Assembly (NCBI GenBank): GCA_963921795.1
Contig: OY997649.1
Span: forward strand, 32,668,373-32,732,372
Length of the DNA: 64,000 bases
Origin: Nannobrachium achirus
Taxonomy: Eukaryota > Chordata > Actinopteri > Myctophiformes > Myctophidae
Direction of reading: 5' to 3'
A program made the position numbers and the translations under genes. This document shows, in pieces, positions 46,191 through 59,160 of this stretch. Numbering within the stretch: the first letter of the stretch is position 1; the number at the start of each line of letters is the position of its first letter. The notes under the pieces are model-generated. The model had not been told where the DNA came from, ran no database searches, and was given only the letters and a program-made list of their open reading frames with translations.

Positions 46191-47019
46191 GGCGGGGTCC
46201 TACGCTGGCTGGATATAATAATTGTGAATACAATGAATTATGTTATGTACAATACGGTATATCACCTCAACATAGCCGTGGGAACTAATTTGAGGCAGGA
46301 GGGGCTGTCGGCGAAAAATTGCGGTTATTTGCGGATTTTAATTGTGTTTTATAACCTTTTTTGCATGTTTTATTCGGGTTTCCGCGGTTTATTTTTTAGC
46401 TAAATGTAACACAATTGGGAACTGCACACTAAACTTTCCCTTTGCCTCTCCAAACGGGCTGTGGACAGTGCGGAGACATATAAAAAATGCGCACACAGTG
46501 GCCATATGCCACTGATCTGATTGCAGCCAGCAGGATATTATTAGATGCTATATTGTCCGCCGAGTTAGGAAACAGCTGGTCAACTTCTGGTACACCATAG
46601 CCATTAGCCACTAGCTAGCCCAAACATTAGCCTAGCCAGGCAGCACAGCAGCATAACATAGCATTCATCATTACAAGTCTTTAGCCACGACTCACCAGTG
46701 AGGACGCCAGGGCTAGCAGAGGGCGATGTGTAATGCCTTCATAGCCTAGGTTGTGTTGTCTTGGTGTTCTGTATATTCCTTTTATGCCCGTATTGTTATA
46801 ATTCACCCGAGTCCATGTCTCATGACGCATATGTTACGCACGGAGAGACAGACGCTTAGACAAGTTAAAAGGGAAGTCCTTTGAAAGCCATTTCCTGTCT
46901 AAACAGTGCCCAGAAGCACATTTCAAAACAAGAGCCTTTCTTTTTTTTTTTGTCTATACAATCGATCATTCAACACATGTTTATTTTGAAATTGTACTGG
47001 AAATAGAAGTAGCCAATAG
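46191..47019. other. No recognisable gene
   Basis: Several TAGCCAxTAGC-like words near 46600-46640. Nothing assignable. Confidence 0.4.
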
Positions 47020-47160
47020 CTCCTACTTCACGCCACTGATGTCAGAGCCTCTACTTGCCGATCGGCAATATTTTTCCCCCAACCCCCCTTTAGGGGGTGC
47101 GGTGGGACGTGGGGGAGGGGGTGCGGCCGCACCCCCAGCACCCCTACTTCCCTCGGCACT
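47020..47160. repeat. hAT-like repeat fragment with a 20-bp perfect palindrome
   Basis: GGGGGTGCGGCCGCACCCCC (47117-47136) is self-complementary and contains GCGGCCGC. The surrounding TACTTCACGCCACTGATGTC and GCACCCCTACTTCC phrases look like a dispersed DNA-element fragment. Confidence 0.5.
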
Positions 47161-48053
47161 GCACCTCAACAAACCACATCATTCAGCCATTTTCTTTTGT
47201 TAATTCTAATTTGCACTTTGACGAACAGCCATGTTGCGCAAACAAAATGATACTTGATTTCGACGTCAGAGAACAAATGCTAATATAAGTCACATATATT
47301 CATATATAATTGGTTGGCAGGTGAGGGGCATCGCATGTGAGAACCAATAAAAACATGTGCTCTGTGGATGAGCGAATGTTGGAAAATGTATTGGAGCTCA
47401 CTCAGACCATACCCATACCTATTTGTACTGCTTTGTATTATGCAGGTTAGCTAGATATTGAAAAGGTAACAACAGCAGCAGTTGGGGGAACAATCTGTGA
47501 CAAATGCAATATATCTACAGAGATGAACATTTTATAAATGGTTAACACAATTATCTGGCTTTGTTTATCCACTTCATCGCATGGATTGTTTGTCCATTAC
47601 CATCACGGCAAACAAGCCAATCCAATAAAATGCTGTTGTAAAGTCACAACTGGATACTTCTTGTAAATGAGGTGAAGCGAGGAAAGACAGAGAGAATCAG
47701 AGACAGAGAGAGTCAGTCACAGTAGAAAAGACAAACAAGCTGACTTCAGGTCCTCTATTTACAAGACTAACTAACAGAAGAAAGATTCTGCAGAGCAGTG
47801 ACCTTGACCTTTGATCTTTGGCTGTGAAGTCAATAGTGCAGGTCCTAAAACAATATCCTACCTAACCCATCTGCCAACTGTGGGGAAGGGGGTGAGATGT
47901 GGTCAGGATGTTTTGCTGTTGTCATTATAGGTGATTTAAAAGGTATCCTGCAACACCCTTAGGACAACTGGGGTCCCCAGAGACCTCCCATTGAGAAGTA
48001 TCATCTTAAAGGACCACACTAGTCTGCCATATGTAGCTCTGTTGGCTATAGGA
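47161..48053. other. No recognisable gene
   Basis: AT-rich; no supported feature. A short (ACGC)n follows at 48054-48084. Confidence 0.4.
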
Positions 48054-48573
48054 CACGCACGCACGCACACACGCACGCACGCACTTGATTATTCAGTTAA
48101 GTTCATAGAATTTGAGAAAATGGAGAAATGTAAATGATCATGAACATTAATCTACAAATAAAAAGAAAAATGGTCCACTCTATATTAAAAGCTGTGAGTA
48201 TTGGTCCTTTAACCTCTTACAGAATATCTGCCCTCCATTTTCTTTCTCCTCTGTCTCCTTCCATGTCACTCATCCTTCCATCCGCTTCAGTTCTTTGCAT
48301 TCTTCTCCTATCTTTGTCCATGACCAGATACCTATCTTATTAATCAGCAACTGCAAAAAGCACACACCCCCACACACACACGTGCGCGCGCACGCACGCA
48401 CACACGCACACTGTACATACCGGTATAATGTTTCCATAGTCCTTCTGTTAACCTTACACATCATGATTGGTGTGTTGGTGTTTCTGACTTAACAGTGACC
48501 ATCTGGGTGCCAAACTATCTTTCAGTGCACGGACAAACGCCCATATGCAAACAAACACGCACGCACATATGTA

Positions 48574-48576
<3 letters not shown>

Positions 48577-48651
<75 letters not shown>

Positions 48652-48666
48652 CTCTCTCTCTCTCTC
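48577..48666. repeat. Compound (AC)n(TC)n microsatellite
   Basis: 36 AC units passing directly into nine TC units. Confidence 0.98.
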
Positions 48667-49679
48667 AGCGGTTAGCACCACAAACCCAGCAGGTTTACCT
48701 GAACTGAATGTTCTCTTGCAGACGGTAATCTCTTTCACAGGAAACACAGTTCAGCTCTGCCTCAACAGGGGAGAGAGTATGACATCAGAACACAGTTAGC
48801 CATCGCACATGTCTAGTGAAATAAAGGAAGAAAGAAAGAAAAGAAAGAAGGGAAGAAAGAATTGTTTCACACAAACTTCCAGGTTCGTTTGACTGAATTG
48901 ATGCTTTTCATGACAGTATGACATGCACAACACAAAGCAGCCCATGACGTCAAGTTTGTATTTTAATCACCATAATTCAGCTAGTGACTCATGAATACTT
49001 TGCCTGCTGTGCATCTGACTCACTGAGATAATGCTCTCAAATCAGCCAAACAAACAAGGTTAAACTCTACAACAATGTTGGTCTGTTGTTTCCATTAGCA
49101 CTTTCAGAGAAAAAAAAATATCTTAACCTCCTCTGGAGACAGTGATGACTCACCAGATATGCTTCATTCAGGTGTTACAATGAAATGTGTATGAACACAC
49201 ACACACACGCACGCATGTGATGCTGGCAAGTCAAAACTGTGGCAAAAGACAGCGTCTAAGGGCTTGCATGTCATATTGATGACGTCAGTGTGGAATAGTG
49301 GATAGGCGGTGGATCTGAGACTATAAAATTCAGAAAAAGTGAATGTGAAGTTGCCCGAGCGGCCAGGGCTCAAAGAACAGTTCCAGAATGGTCTTTTAAG
49401 GGTTTTTATTTCACCAAACACCTCCCATCAGAAGTGCAGTTCACTAAAATATGTAAAAAAATATGCTGGAGTTTACTTCCTTGGCCTACTGGCAGTATGC
49501 ACAAGACATTCAGTGCTGATCGGCCCACAAACAGTCTACTAGACGACTCGCCCCTATGGGCCACATCGTAAATAAAATTGTACAGCACCATTTTTTATAT
49601 CTGCGTGACCATGTGTGTCTTATCACAATCCTATTCCGCAGAGGCTTGCCATATTGTGATACATAACAAGCGTTGGTGA
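48667..49679. other. No recognisable gene
   Basis: An AAAG/GAAA-rich patch near 48825-48862; otherwise unassigned. Confidence 0.4.
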
Positions 49680-50250
49680 GAAAGTAAACATGAAGAAGAA
49701 GTGATATAAGTGTGAAGAGGTGGAGACGTGTTGAGCAGATGGCACTGCGCTCTCAGGTGTACCAAGACACGCAGAGAGAGATCTGTTGCACAGAGGGAGG
49801 GAGGCAGTGATGGGCTGATGGGTGGAGAAACAGAGGAGAGGAAAGAAAAGCGGAGGTTGGTAGGGAGCGCAGTTATGGGAGGACAAGAGGATGGAACCTG
49901 GTGGGAGCAAGGGAAGAGTGAACACATACATGGGGAGCGAGAGTGGGATGGAGAGGTAGGAGGGAAGAAGAGGGAGAAGAGAGAGAGAGAGAGAGGATGG
50001 AAGGTGAGAACAACAGATTAAGACAGGAAGAGAGGAGTCAAATCACTTCCACAGGGGGAGGGAAAGGGGGATGAGAGGATGCACGGAAGGAGGGATGAAC
50101 AGAAGGATGAATAGTGGGAGGAATAAATGGATGGAGGGAGGTGTGGAAGGATGGATGAATAAGAGGCATGGAATGTGGTCCGGAAGGTAGACAGGTGGAG
50201 CGGACAAAGGTAGAATGAGAGTGGATGAACGAACGATGAAGGGAAAGTAG
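49680..50250. other. Long purine-rich strand
   Basis: For about 570 bp the plus strand is dominated by G and A, with GGAGG, GATGGA and (GA)n words and few pyrimidines. The open frames on the minus strand reflect this composition. No gene is recognised. Confidence 0.7.
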
Positions 50251-50464
50251 GAGCAGTTGGCGCGTGGGTATGTTATACTGTGGAGAACGGGTGTGGACAT
50301 GATGGAAAGGTGAGGTCCGGTTACAAACGGAACCGTCTGGAGAAAGTGAGTGGAATGTTGACGATCAAACCTGCCTCTTTCTGTCACGAGTGCACACGCA
50401 TGCACGCACGCACACAAACACGCACATAGTCTCTTTGTCTCATTTCATACCTCAACATTCATTG

Positions 50465-50660
50465 CTTGGTTGCTCAGGTGGCACAGGGGTAAAGTAGCCG
50501 GGGATCCGGGGACCACTGTGGAGTGTAGGGGTCTGAATCCGCACGGTACATCTGGCTTGGCCGAGCATTTATTCAACCACAATTTGCCGTGTTTGTGGGA
50601 GTGAAGCTGGCTGGGTTTGTCGCTGCACTAGCGATTCTTGCGGGCTGTTGCAGTGTCTGT
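50465..50660 (+). repeat. tRNA-derived SINE-like sequence
   Basis: GCTCAGGTGGCACAGGGG resembles a tRNA A box region, and GGTCTGAATCC lies about 50 bp downstream in the place of a B box. A GGGAGTGAAGCTGGCTGG and TTGTCGCTGCACTAGCGA body follows. These would be the internal RNA polymerase III promoter of a SINE. The 3' end is not sharply defined. Confidence 0.5.
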
Positions 50661-52510
50661 CACCAGGGGGCTTTGAATGGGAGAAGTTGGACGGAGATAG
50701 CCTGATTTCAGACTCTGCGCTGGAGCTTAAGAGTCTGAGCCTGAGCCATTGTGTTGAGATTTCAAAGGGGAGGGGATTTAAAATTTGAAATTCCCAATCA
50801 CAAGCGAGCTGGTGGGAGGGTTGTGTTTGACTTTTGCACACAAAACAATCCCTCCTCCCCCTCCCCTCAATGACATGCACCCAACAGGTCAGTGTCTTTG
50901 ATGTTTCACTGATTAGAGAGAATCACTAACGAGCTACTCGACACTTGTATGGCTCAATCAATGCCTGCAGTTCGGAGTCCTTTTGAAGTTCAAAGGGAGC
51001 AATTAAGAACTCTGGTGAGCCACGCAGCCACCCCTCCCTCCACTGTTTCTGTAGATTTTTTTCCGTCTTGCTTTGAATTCATTGGTCGGTTCGCCAAGAT
51101 ACGGCTTTGAACCGAATCAAGAGACTCGTCATATGACATATCCAGACCAAGAGATGCAGTTCACTCAGAGAGTGGGCGGGTCTATTGGCTGGAGCCAGGC
51201 TAGGACGGAGACACTACATCTTCTCGGTTGGGACACCTCACTAGCAGGGGAGCCAGTAGGATATGAGGTTTGATTGGCATAATTACTAAATTGGGAGAGA
51301 AAAATATATGTACAAATAACTGTACTGTATGCTCAAGTCTTTCAGCTCCTTCCTCTCCTCTGTGGCCCTTTCATCCTTTTCCCTTTTCATCCCTCCATCC
51401 TCTCAAAGGGTCATGTGTGCATGTTGTTTGTAGTGCTTCCAACCTCCTTCCTTCCTTGTTCCTCAGTGTAAGTAACAGTTCACTGATGGCAATAATGTAA
51501 ATTGTAAATGATTAAATTAAGTAAATAATTAGGCTTTGGAAACCAACGGTTCCCGAGCCATGTGGTCCATCCATGTAGTTCAGGAGCATTCAGAAGTGTG
51601 TAATAATATTATGTGATATGCCCTTACGGGTGAAACAGATGGTTTTTCCTGTCAACGTGAGCCATACAGCAGTTTTGCTGGATATTTAACCATTGCCAAG
51701 TGAGTTAAAATGCATACAACATGTACTACAATATATATTTATTTCCACCTTGAGGAACTCAAACAGAGATATCATAACTCATATGACACAGGTTTGTGAG
51801 ATTTTGAAGACATCTATTAAACAGAAGCAGCCACCTTGAGGGTAAAACGTTTGTACATTATTGGGTTTATATCAGAATGTGCCTTTTTTTTCCAGGCAGC
51901 TTTCTGAATGTGATCCATTTTCAAGTGAACTCCTTTACAGCCCTTGTCCTTCCTTATCTTCTATCCCTATTTCCCAGCTGTATTCCTATTGCCTTTCCCT
52001 CGCCTCATACCCCTCACCTATATTCTTGCTCTTGTCATTTCCTCATTCTGGCTCAGAGGCAGATGGGTAATAGATATACTGACAAACTCAGATAATTTCA
52101 TCCACTAGAACATCTTGGTAGACCCATATCGCTGTAATCCCTCCTTCTCAAATCCCTACAGAAATACACAGTGCTGTGCCATGGTCCCTGTCTCTGTATC
52201 TCTCTCTCTTTCTCAATCTCTCAGTACACATAGCAATTAAGGTGTGCACATTTCACATTTCCTGGAAACATCTTTGGCCAGACCACCATGGTGGTCCCTA
52301 TATAAATACAAATGTCTCAGAATGCGATTAATCTTGTTTCCAGCCTTGTCGTCTTATGAGGAGAAATGCCTGGAAGTGAAAGTGTCTCTAGGGCGGCTTC
52401 ATTTAAGATTAAATGGTCAGATTGGTAAATTTACCTGTTGACTAGGATTCAATTTAGCCGTAATAGGGCCATTTGAGCCACGGGGCTAACTTTGAGATTA
52501 GGTTTGGGAT
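50661..52510. other. No recognisable gene
   Basis: No feature that I can support. TATTGGCTGGAGCCAGGCTAGG near 51184 hints at another DNA-element end but has no partner. Confidence 0.4.
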
Positions 52511-52516
52511 TGGAGT

Positions 52517-52675
52517 TGAGCCTCATTTATACTTAGTTTTTATCACACATCAAAAAATAGCAGATCTACCGTACAAGCCCACAACGCACCACATGCAGCG
52601 TGACAGATTGTGAACTTGTGGATCAGCTGTGTTCGGTCTACGACATATAGGCGCAACTAAGTATAACCCAGGCTT
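52517..52675. mobile_element. Short MITE with palindrome core
   Basis: The outer ends GAGCCTCATTTATACTTAG and CTAAGTATAACCCAGGC are inverted with a few changes. A diverged member of the palindrome family (AAAAAATAGCAGATCTACCG and onward) fills the centre. Confidence 0.6.
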
Positions 52676-52755
52676 TGGGATTATAGGGTTAAAATTTTCA
52701 TTTAATAAAATGATCACCCTAAGATTTTGATGTCCTCACCAGTGTTATAATACCA

Positions 52756-52757
<2 letters not shown>

Positions 52758-52826
<69 letters not shown>

Positions 52827-52859
52827 TACGTGCGCGCGTGTGTGTGTGTGTGTGTGTGT
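52758..52859. repeat. (GT)n / (CGTG)n microsatellite
   Basis: GT array interrupted by about eleven CGTG units. Confidence 0.97.
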
Positions 52860-53027
52860 TTGGAGAGGGGCATGGGGGAGAGAGGCAGACGGAGAGACCT
52901 TGCTCATGCCTTTCAGTATGTTCCCTCTTCTGTTTGATGGCTCAATCAATATGATTAGCAACTGCTCCACTGTGGCTGCTCACAAGCTTGAGCTGTCTTC
53001 ACACTAATGCTTGGTTAGTGCGTCGCT

Positions 53028-53109
53028 CACTGAAAAAAGAAGATCTATAAGCTCACGATGCGGCATTATTTGATGCATTGTGAGCTTGTAGATCTGGTAT
53101 TTTCAGTGC
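53028..53109. repeat. Palindrome family copy
   Basis: CACTGAAAAAAGAAGATCTA and TAGATCTGGTATTTTCAGTG arms around GCTCACGATG / CATTGTGAGC. The outer ends CACTGAAAA / TTTTCAGTG also pair. Confidence 0.8.
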
Positions 53110-53190
53110 ATGACTCCGGCCCACAACACAATATAAATCATGCTTATCACCGCCCTCCCACGCACTCACACGCGTTTGTCTGCACGCACA

Positions 53191-53980
<790 letters not shown>

Positions 53981-54073
<93 letters not shown>

Positions 54074-54190
54074 CTGCATGCGCATGTGCGTGTATGTGTG
54101 TGTGTGTATGTGTGTGTGTGTGTGTGTGTGCGTGCGTGCGTGCGTCCGTGCGTGCGTGTGTGCGTGCGTGTGTGTGTGTGTGTGTGTGTG
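53981..54190. repeat. (GT)n microsatellite, compound
   Basis: About 45 GT units (53983-54072), then mixed GCATGCGCATG and GTGCGTGC runs and more GT to 54190. Confidence 0.97.
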
Positions 54191-55680
54191 GGAAGATTTT
54201 TGCACTCATTAACCATTGTGCATCTTCAAGGACTTGAAAGGCGATAACAATTTGAGAGAACAAATAGAAAAAAATACATGGCCTATCCTTCACCTGTCAT
54301 AATGATGACAGGTGTTGTAATGATAAACAGAAGTATGCGGTCAAAATAAAATAGTGATGAATGATGATAGCATCCCCCGCCCCCAACCCACTTCAGTGAG
54401 ATAAGCAGTATTGTGCCATTACTGAAATAAGCCATTACTGACCCTAAGCAAATAATTGCTATTCTTAAAAGGCAATTCTTAGTTTTTCTCTTATTTTCTG
54501 CTAAATGAGACATCAGCCACAGCCTTGCATCCCCATTCTAATTCCCCTGCTACAAACCTGAAACTCACATGCAAGGGAACGTGACTGCTGGAGATAATTA
54601 AACATCACTTTTCAGATCAGCTTTGACATTTGGTGGTGATGACATTGAAAGGGGCTTTTAAGTTAGTCAGGATTGCTGGATATTCAGATGCATTTGGGAG
54701 AAAGTGTAAATCAAAGGTAATGCATAATGAATGCCTGAACGCCTGTAGGTCATCAGCAAATCATATTTGGGTTTTAAAACCTTTCCTTTGTATGTCTGTA
54801 TATTATGTGGGTATTTCACATAAAATAAGTAAAGTACATCATGTATGCCCTGAAATCCTGAATAAAAAATAAAATAAAATGGGAGGAAAAAGACAACCCA
54901 ATACCAAAAAATAACTCAGTGACCCAGGAGGATAGCGCCCTCTAGCAGCATTGATGTCAGACTCAGCTTCTGACATGTTTACATTAGGTATTTTTATTCT
55001 GATTGATTGAGCTGTCATTCTGAATATAAGTGAAATATTAGGGTCCATTTAAACGCAGTCAATCACAGCCTGTCAAACAACTCTCGCGATAGACGAAGCC
55101 CCCACTGCCCGGCCAGAAACGATCATTTGTGTTCTTTGTTCCTCAATAAAAAGTGCACATTGGAAAATAAGAGATACTGTAAGAAGATAACGTGCGGTAC
55201 AGGTACCGGTATGTCTTCTTTTAATTTCCTGAACAAATTATCTGATAAGGTCGGGATCATACTTTTATTTTATCTCATTGACTTCAATGCTCTTAACTTC
55301 GGCTCTAGTTTGCCGCACACATGCAACATAGCTTATAGCAGCTGAAGCAGGGCAAATCAAATAACCTGGCTACCCAGCAGGCTGATTCAATGTGTAAACA
55401 ATTAACTCAGTGGATTTCACTGCAGGTACAGTAGTTTCAGTCCGTTTTTAGAATTGGTTTGCGACGTTTTGCACAGGCACACAGCTTTGTAGCAGCCATT
55501 TGGCAGAGGTTCTTTTAATGTTGTCATATGTTGTCATGTGACTAAGAGGCAGCAGAACATGGCTGTCAGAGAGGATTGTCACCTATAGGACAGATACCCA
55601 GTGCCCTTAGATTCTCTGTCCTCTTGTCACTCCCTTAGGGTGAAGTTCACGCTCCCCTTTCGTGAATTGACTGAGTGTGC
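54191..55680. other. No recognisable gene
   Basis: Holds a hairpin CACCTGTCAT-AATG-ATGACAGGTG (54291-54314). Otherwise unassigned. Confidence 0.4.
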
Positions 55681-55684
55681 AAGT

Positions 55685-55686
<2 letters not shown>

Positions 55687-55727
<41 letters not shown>

Positions 55728-55750
55728 CGTGTTTGTGTGTGCGTGCGTGC
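55687..55750. repeat. (GT)n with GCGCGCGC core
   Basis: GT array followed by GCGCGCGCGTG; a second GTGCGTGC-rich patch lies at about 55905-55960. Confidence 0.95.
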
Positions 55751-56486
55751 ATATGACATGTGCATGTGCATATAGGTCTGTGTGTGTCGCCCCAGGGAAG
55801 CGCCAGCAACCAGGACAAGATTTCAGCACCTCCGAGCGTGACACTGTCACAGCAACAGACAGCTGGGGGCAAGGACAGTCTATGGGTTATTTAAAGTGGT
55901 GAGTGTGTGAGTGTGCGTGTGCGTGTGCGTGCGTGCGTGCGTGTGTCTGTGTGTGTGTTTGTGGATATGTACATGCATGTATATTCTTACACGTGTGCGT
56001 GTGTGTGCAGCATGCATGTGTGCTGCATGTGTTCCTGTGTCTCTGCGCTGTAACGAAACTGCCAATCATCATATACACCCTACAGCACAACTTCCACGAC
56101 TACAGTTCATCATTCAGAAATGCTGTGTTACACTACAGTATGAGGCCCATGGGGAACAGACAGCAATCACTTGACTGTGTGAAATGGCTCTGTAATAACA
56201 GGATGGACTAATGGACTCTTTCCTAAACTACTGATCAGAATAAAAAAATGTATCTTTCTACAATGGTTATCATTAATTATATCATGATCTTATGCAGTAG
56301 TTATGATGTCCATTTATAGGAACCAAATCACTATAGATCCTTGTCAAATGTACATTAATAAATAAACAACTCACAGCTTGTTGTGAAGCAGCAAACGTTT
56401 TTTTTTTTGTTTTTTTTTTGGATGAACCCTTGCATGGGAGCGTGTCGACATTGCGACATAACATTTGTTCGACATCCCATTTGTTC
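55751..56486. other. No recognisable gene
   Basis: No defensible exon. A T-rich run lies at 56399-56420. Confidence 0.4.
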
Positions 56487-56655
56487 GACGCGGGTGAATG
56501 TTAACCTGGTGAAATGCTAATCTGCCGGTGCTGGTGAATGCTAACCTGGTGAATGTTAACCACTATGCCTAAACCTAAGCCAAACCCTTACGCTAACCCC
56601 AGTAAGACTATGCGTAAACCTAACCCTAAAACCTAACCCTAACCCTAACTATAGT
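56487..56655. repeat. Repeat with TGGTGAATGCTAACC motifs and telomere-like CCTAACCCTAACCCTAAC
   Basis: Three GGTGAA(A)TG(C/T)TAA motifs, the inverted form of the 12.7-kb repeat, then a run of about nine (C)CTAA(A)CC words including three CCCTAA-type units at about 56630-56651. Confidence 0.65.
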
Positions 56656-57486
56656 CGAAATAATGACACATAGAAATAACGAGAATTGCCCCCCCTTGCA
56701 TTTCTTTCCTGGGCATGTCACAACACAATAGGGCATGTTACAATCTACAGTATAAGCACACGCTTCACTATGGTGGAGACGTGAAAAGGGGGCCAACTTG
56801 CCAAGTACAGACCGTTGGGGGACCGTGGTCATCAAAGTAATTCATATAGGCCTACTGTAGGCCTACTGGCTATGTGAGTCATCTTCCATACACATGATTG
56901 TCATACCGGTACATGTTGCTTGAACACAGTAGAATCCTCATTGTTAATTTAAACATGACAATTTACCATTATGGGTCAAGAGATACCAAATACAGAGTAT
57001 TGGTGAGGGAGTCCAAAAGCTTAGTGGTGTGTGACTACTTAAGCAGATTCTGTTGAAATGTAGTCAAAGGGGTTTTGGTTAAATTTAGTCTTCCCACGCA
57101 CAGCAGTCTACCCACGCACACTTAAGCCCCACTCCACAACACCCAAGTAGGCCACAGGTCAGTCATTAAAAAACACTGATGGAAGTGTGATTTTGAAGAG
57201 CTTTGCCTGACTTTGACCAGGAATAAATAGCACTACTACTTTATAGGGCTACATTCCACTTCACCTTCAAATAAAGAGAGCTCTCTTAGCTTCAATGTCC
57301 AAGTTTAACATATCCCACAACACCTACTGATAAAAGGAGATCCCTTGGCAAACATAAATGGCCCAATTTACTGGTTATACACTGCCACCCTTTACCAGGC
57401 TGTAAAACTGTCTCATATACATACCGACAACAACACACAGAGGTGCACACATTGTGCAGAGAGACATGCATGCACGCATGCCCACT
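56656..57486. other. No recognisable gene
   Basis: No supported feature. Confidence 0.4.
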
Positions 57487-57539
57487 CACACACACACACA
57501 CACACACACGCACGCACGCACGCACGCACACGCACACGC

Positions 57540-57619
<80 letters not shown>

Positions 57620-57627
57620 ACACACAA
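57487..57627. repeat. (CA)n microsatellite, compound
   Basis: CA block, a CGCA block, then about 40 CA units. Confidence 0.97.
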
Positions 57628-57790
57628 AGGACACAATGATAATTCTGAGCTAGATACAATCCAAAGTGTACAAATTAGTGTAAACGTGCAAAGAGTTTGA
57701 GTATGCTGCAGCAAGGGGAGTGAAGTCCCCATGTGGGCTCGGCTGACTGGGAACACATTATTACACATTATGTCGTGCCTTAACTGTTGA

Positions 57791-57841
57791 CAAATAGCAG
57801 ATATTCAAGCTCACAGCGAGCTTGTAGATCTGCTATTTTTG
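57791..57841. repeat. Palindrome family copy, short loop
   Basis: CAAATAGCAGATATTCAAGC and GCTTGTAGATCTGCTATTTTTG around TCACAGCGA. Confidence 0.8.
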
Positions 57842-57904
57842 AAATATCTTTGAATATTTCAAAACCTTCTAAGGTTTTTTGAAAAACCTTGTTTATAAGT
57901 CAGT

Positions 57905-58218
57905 GGTGCTCAAAGCTTTTCATGTGAAGGACCCCCAAAATGATACAGTATGTATTTGCCCATGGACCCTCATCTCAAAATATTTAGTTCCAGGGACCCC
58001 CCAGAAGCAAAATTTGAGTTAAAAATGTTCGCTTAAAAATACAGATTTTCACACATTTTCACGACTTTTCAAAAATAGCAGATCTACAAGCTCGCAGCGC
58101 GCTGTGTGAACTTGTATATCTGCTATTTTGCAATAGCAAAAGTATAAAATAATTAAGGCCCCTCCACCTTGGGCCCTAGTAACTCAGTCCCACTTTTCCC
58201 CCCCTTGTGACGCCCCTG
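57905..58218 (+). repeat. Dispersed repeat with palindrome, sister of 26.6-26.9 kb
   Basis: Runs from GTGGTGCTCAAAGCTTTTC through GACCCCC words to GACGCCCCTGAC, inverted relative to 26639-26900. The palindrome at 58070-58135 (AAAAATAGCAGATCTACAAG with complement TTGTATATCTGCTATTTT) lies in the same internal position as in the sister copy, so here it is part of the family. Confidence 0.75.
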
Positions 58219-58900
58219 ACCGCACCACCCTCTGCAGGGAACTATTTCCATTCCAAACGGTGAGAGCCCCCATCAGATTGCTTTATGGAGTAATAGAGGA
58301 GAAGGCTTTCAGGATCTTCTGGGATTCTTCGATGAATGTCCTTATCTGTCTGAGGCAGCGGTACATGCTGCACTTATACACAGTGTCTTGGAGCAATGTC
58401 CCTCAATGATGTACATGCCGCCTAGTAACTAAATCATTGTTGTCGGGTGGAAACCTTGTATGTCCCAAACTGTTCGTTTTGTATCCTCTCGCGAGGCGTT
58501 GTGTGCTTGTAGATCGGCTATTTTCACTAGTCTTGTGCAACAGTCTTGTATGATGAATCAGGGCTTTACTTTGCAAAAAAATAAATAAAAAATAAATAAA
58601 AACAAACAAATTTGAAACTTGGAGATACAAGGTTTCTGCCTGACAGTGACGAAATGTAAAAGTGATTACCCTCTCCACTGGTGTCGCATTGATCATAAGG
58701 ATCAATGGGTCCACTGCCATTTCATATAAAAATCCACAACCTTTTCATTGGTCTTGCTGATGTTCAAGAAGAGGCTATTGCGCTGGCATCACAGCAACAG
58801 GTCTGCCACCCTCTGCAGATAGGCCTTTTCGTCAGTTTAGCAGCCAACCTGGTGGGACTGGGGACTATGGTGTCAAAAGCCGTACTGTGTGTACAAAAAC
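58219..58900 (-). pseudogene. Decayed non-LTR reverse transcriptase, split by a hairpin MITE
   Basis: On the minus strand, in order and with frameshifts, one can read STAFDTIVPSPTRLAAKLT (58835-58891; the AFDTIVP block of the RT palm), then LFLNISKTNEKVVDF (about 58736-58780; the L.N..KT...VDF block), then PLILMINATPVERV (about 58663-58704). After the MITE at 58436-58655 come MYRCLRQIRTFIEESQKIL and LTVWNGNSSLQRVVR (58220-58370). This is the usual order in CR1/L2/Rex-type LINE RTs, with the FADD region deleted. It cannot function. Confidence 0.7.
58436..58655. mobile_element. Hairpin MITE inside the LINE relic
   Basis: The ends TTGTCGGGTGGAAACCTTGT and, inverted, CACTGTCAGGCAGAAACCTT pair over about 40 bp. 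The centre holds a GC-rich piece (CTCGCGAGGCG) and one palindrome arm GTGCTTGTAGATCGGCTATT. It splits the reverse transcriptase, so it arrived later. Relatives: 10926-11040, 62013-62500, 62945-63221. Confidence 0.75.
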
Positions 58901-59160
58901 GAATGCATGCATCCACACAAACATGCAAGGAGTTAAGAGATACTGTTATACTCCTGGCAAGCTTGGCCCAAGCCAAGGTTCTAGAAAGAGAAGGATGGCC
59001 TACATGGTGAGTGAAGGTATAAGTAAATGCCTCGGTAGGAATAAACATTATCAAAGAAAGTGGGCCTGTAACCCTGCCTGTTTGAGACCTGCGATGAAAA
59101 GCCTCATGTGTTAAGCAAAGCTGCAAGACAGAAAAGAGTAAAGTAAAAGAGCACCTAATG

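Noticed and set aside
49345..49420. Possible tRNA gene (TTGCCCGAGCGGCCAGGG)
   Set aside because: An A-box-like start only; no B box or cloverleaf follows within 70 bp.
49623..50417. Minus-strand frames rich in Pro/Ser/Leu/Ile
   Set aside because: Explained by the purine-rich opposite strand; no conserved motif.
55780..55905. Possible short exon after CGCCCCAG and before GGTGAGTG
   Set aside because: Splice-site-like edges, but the flanking GT repeat easily creates them and the 35 codons match nothing I know.
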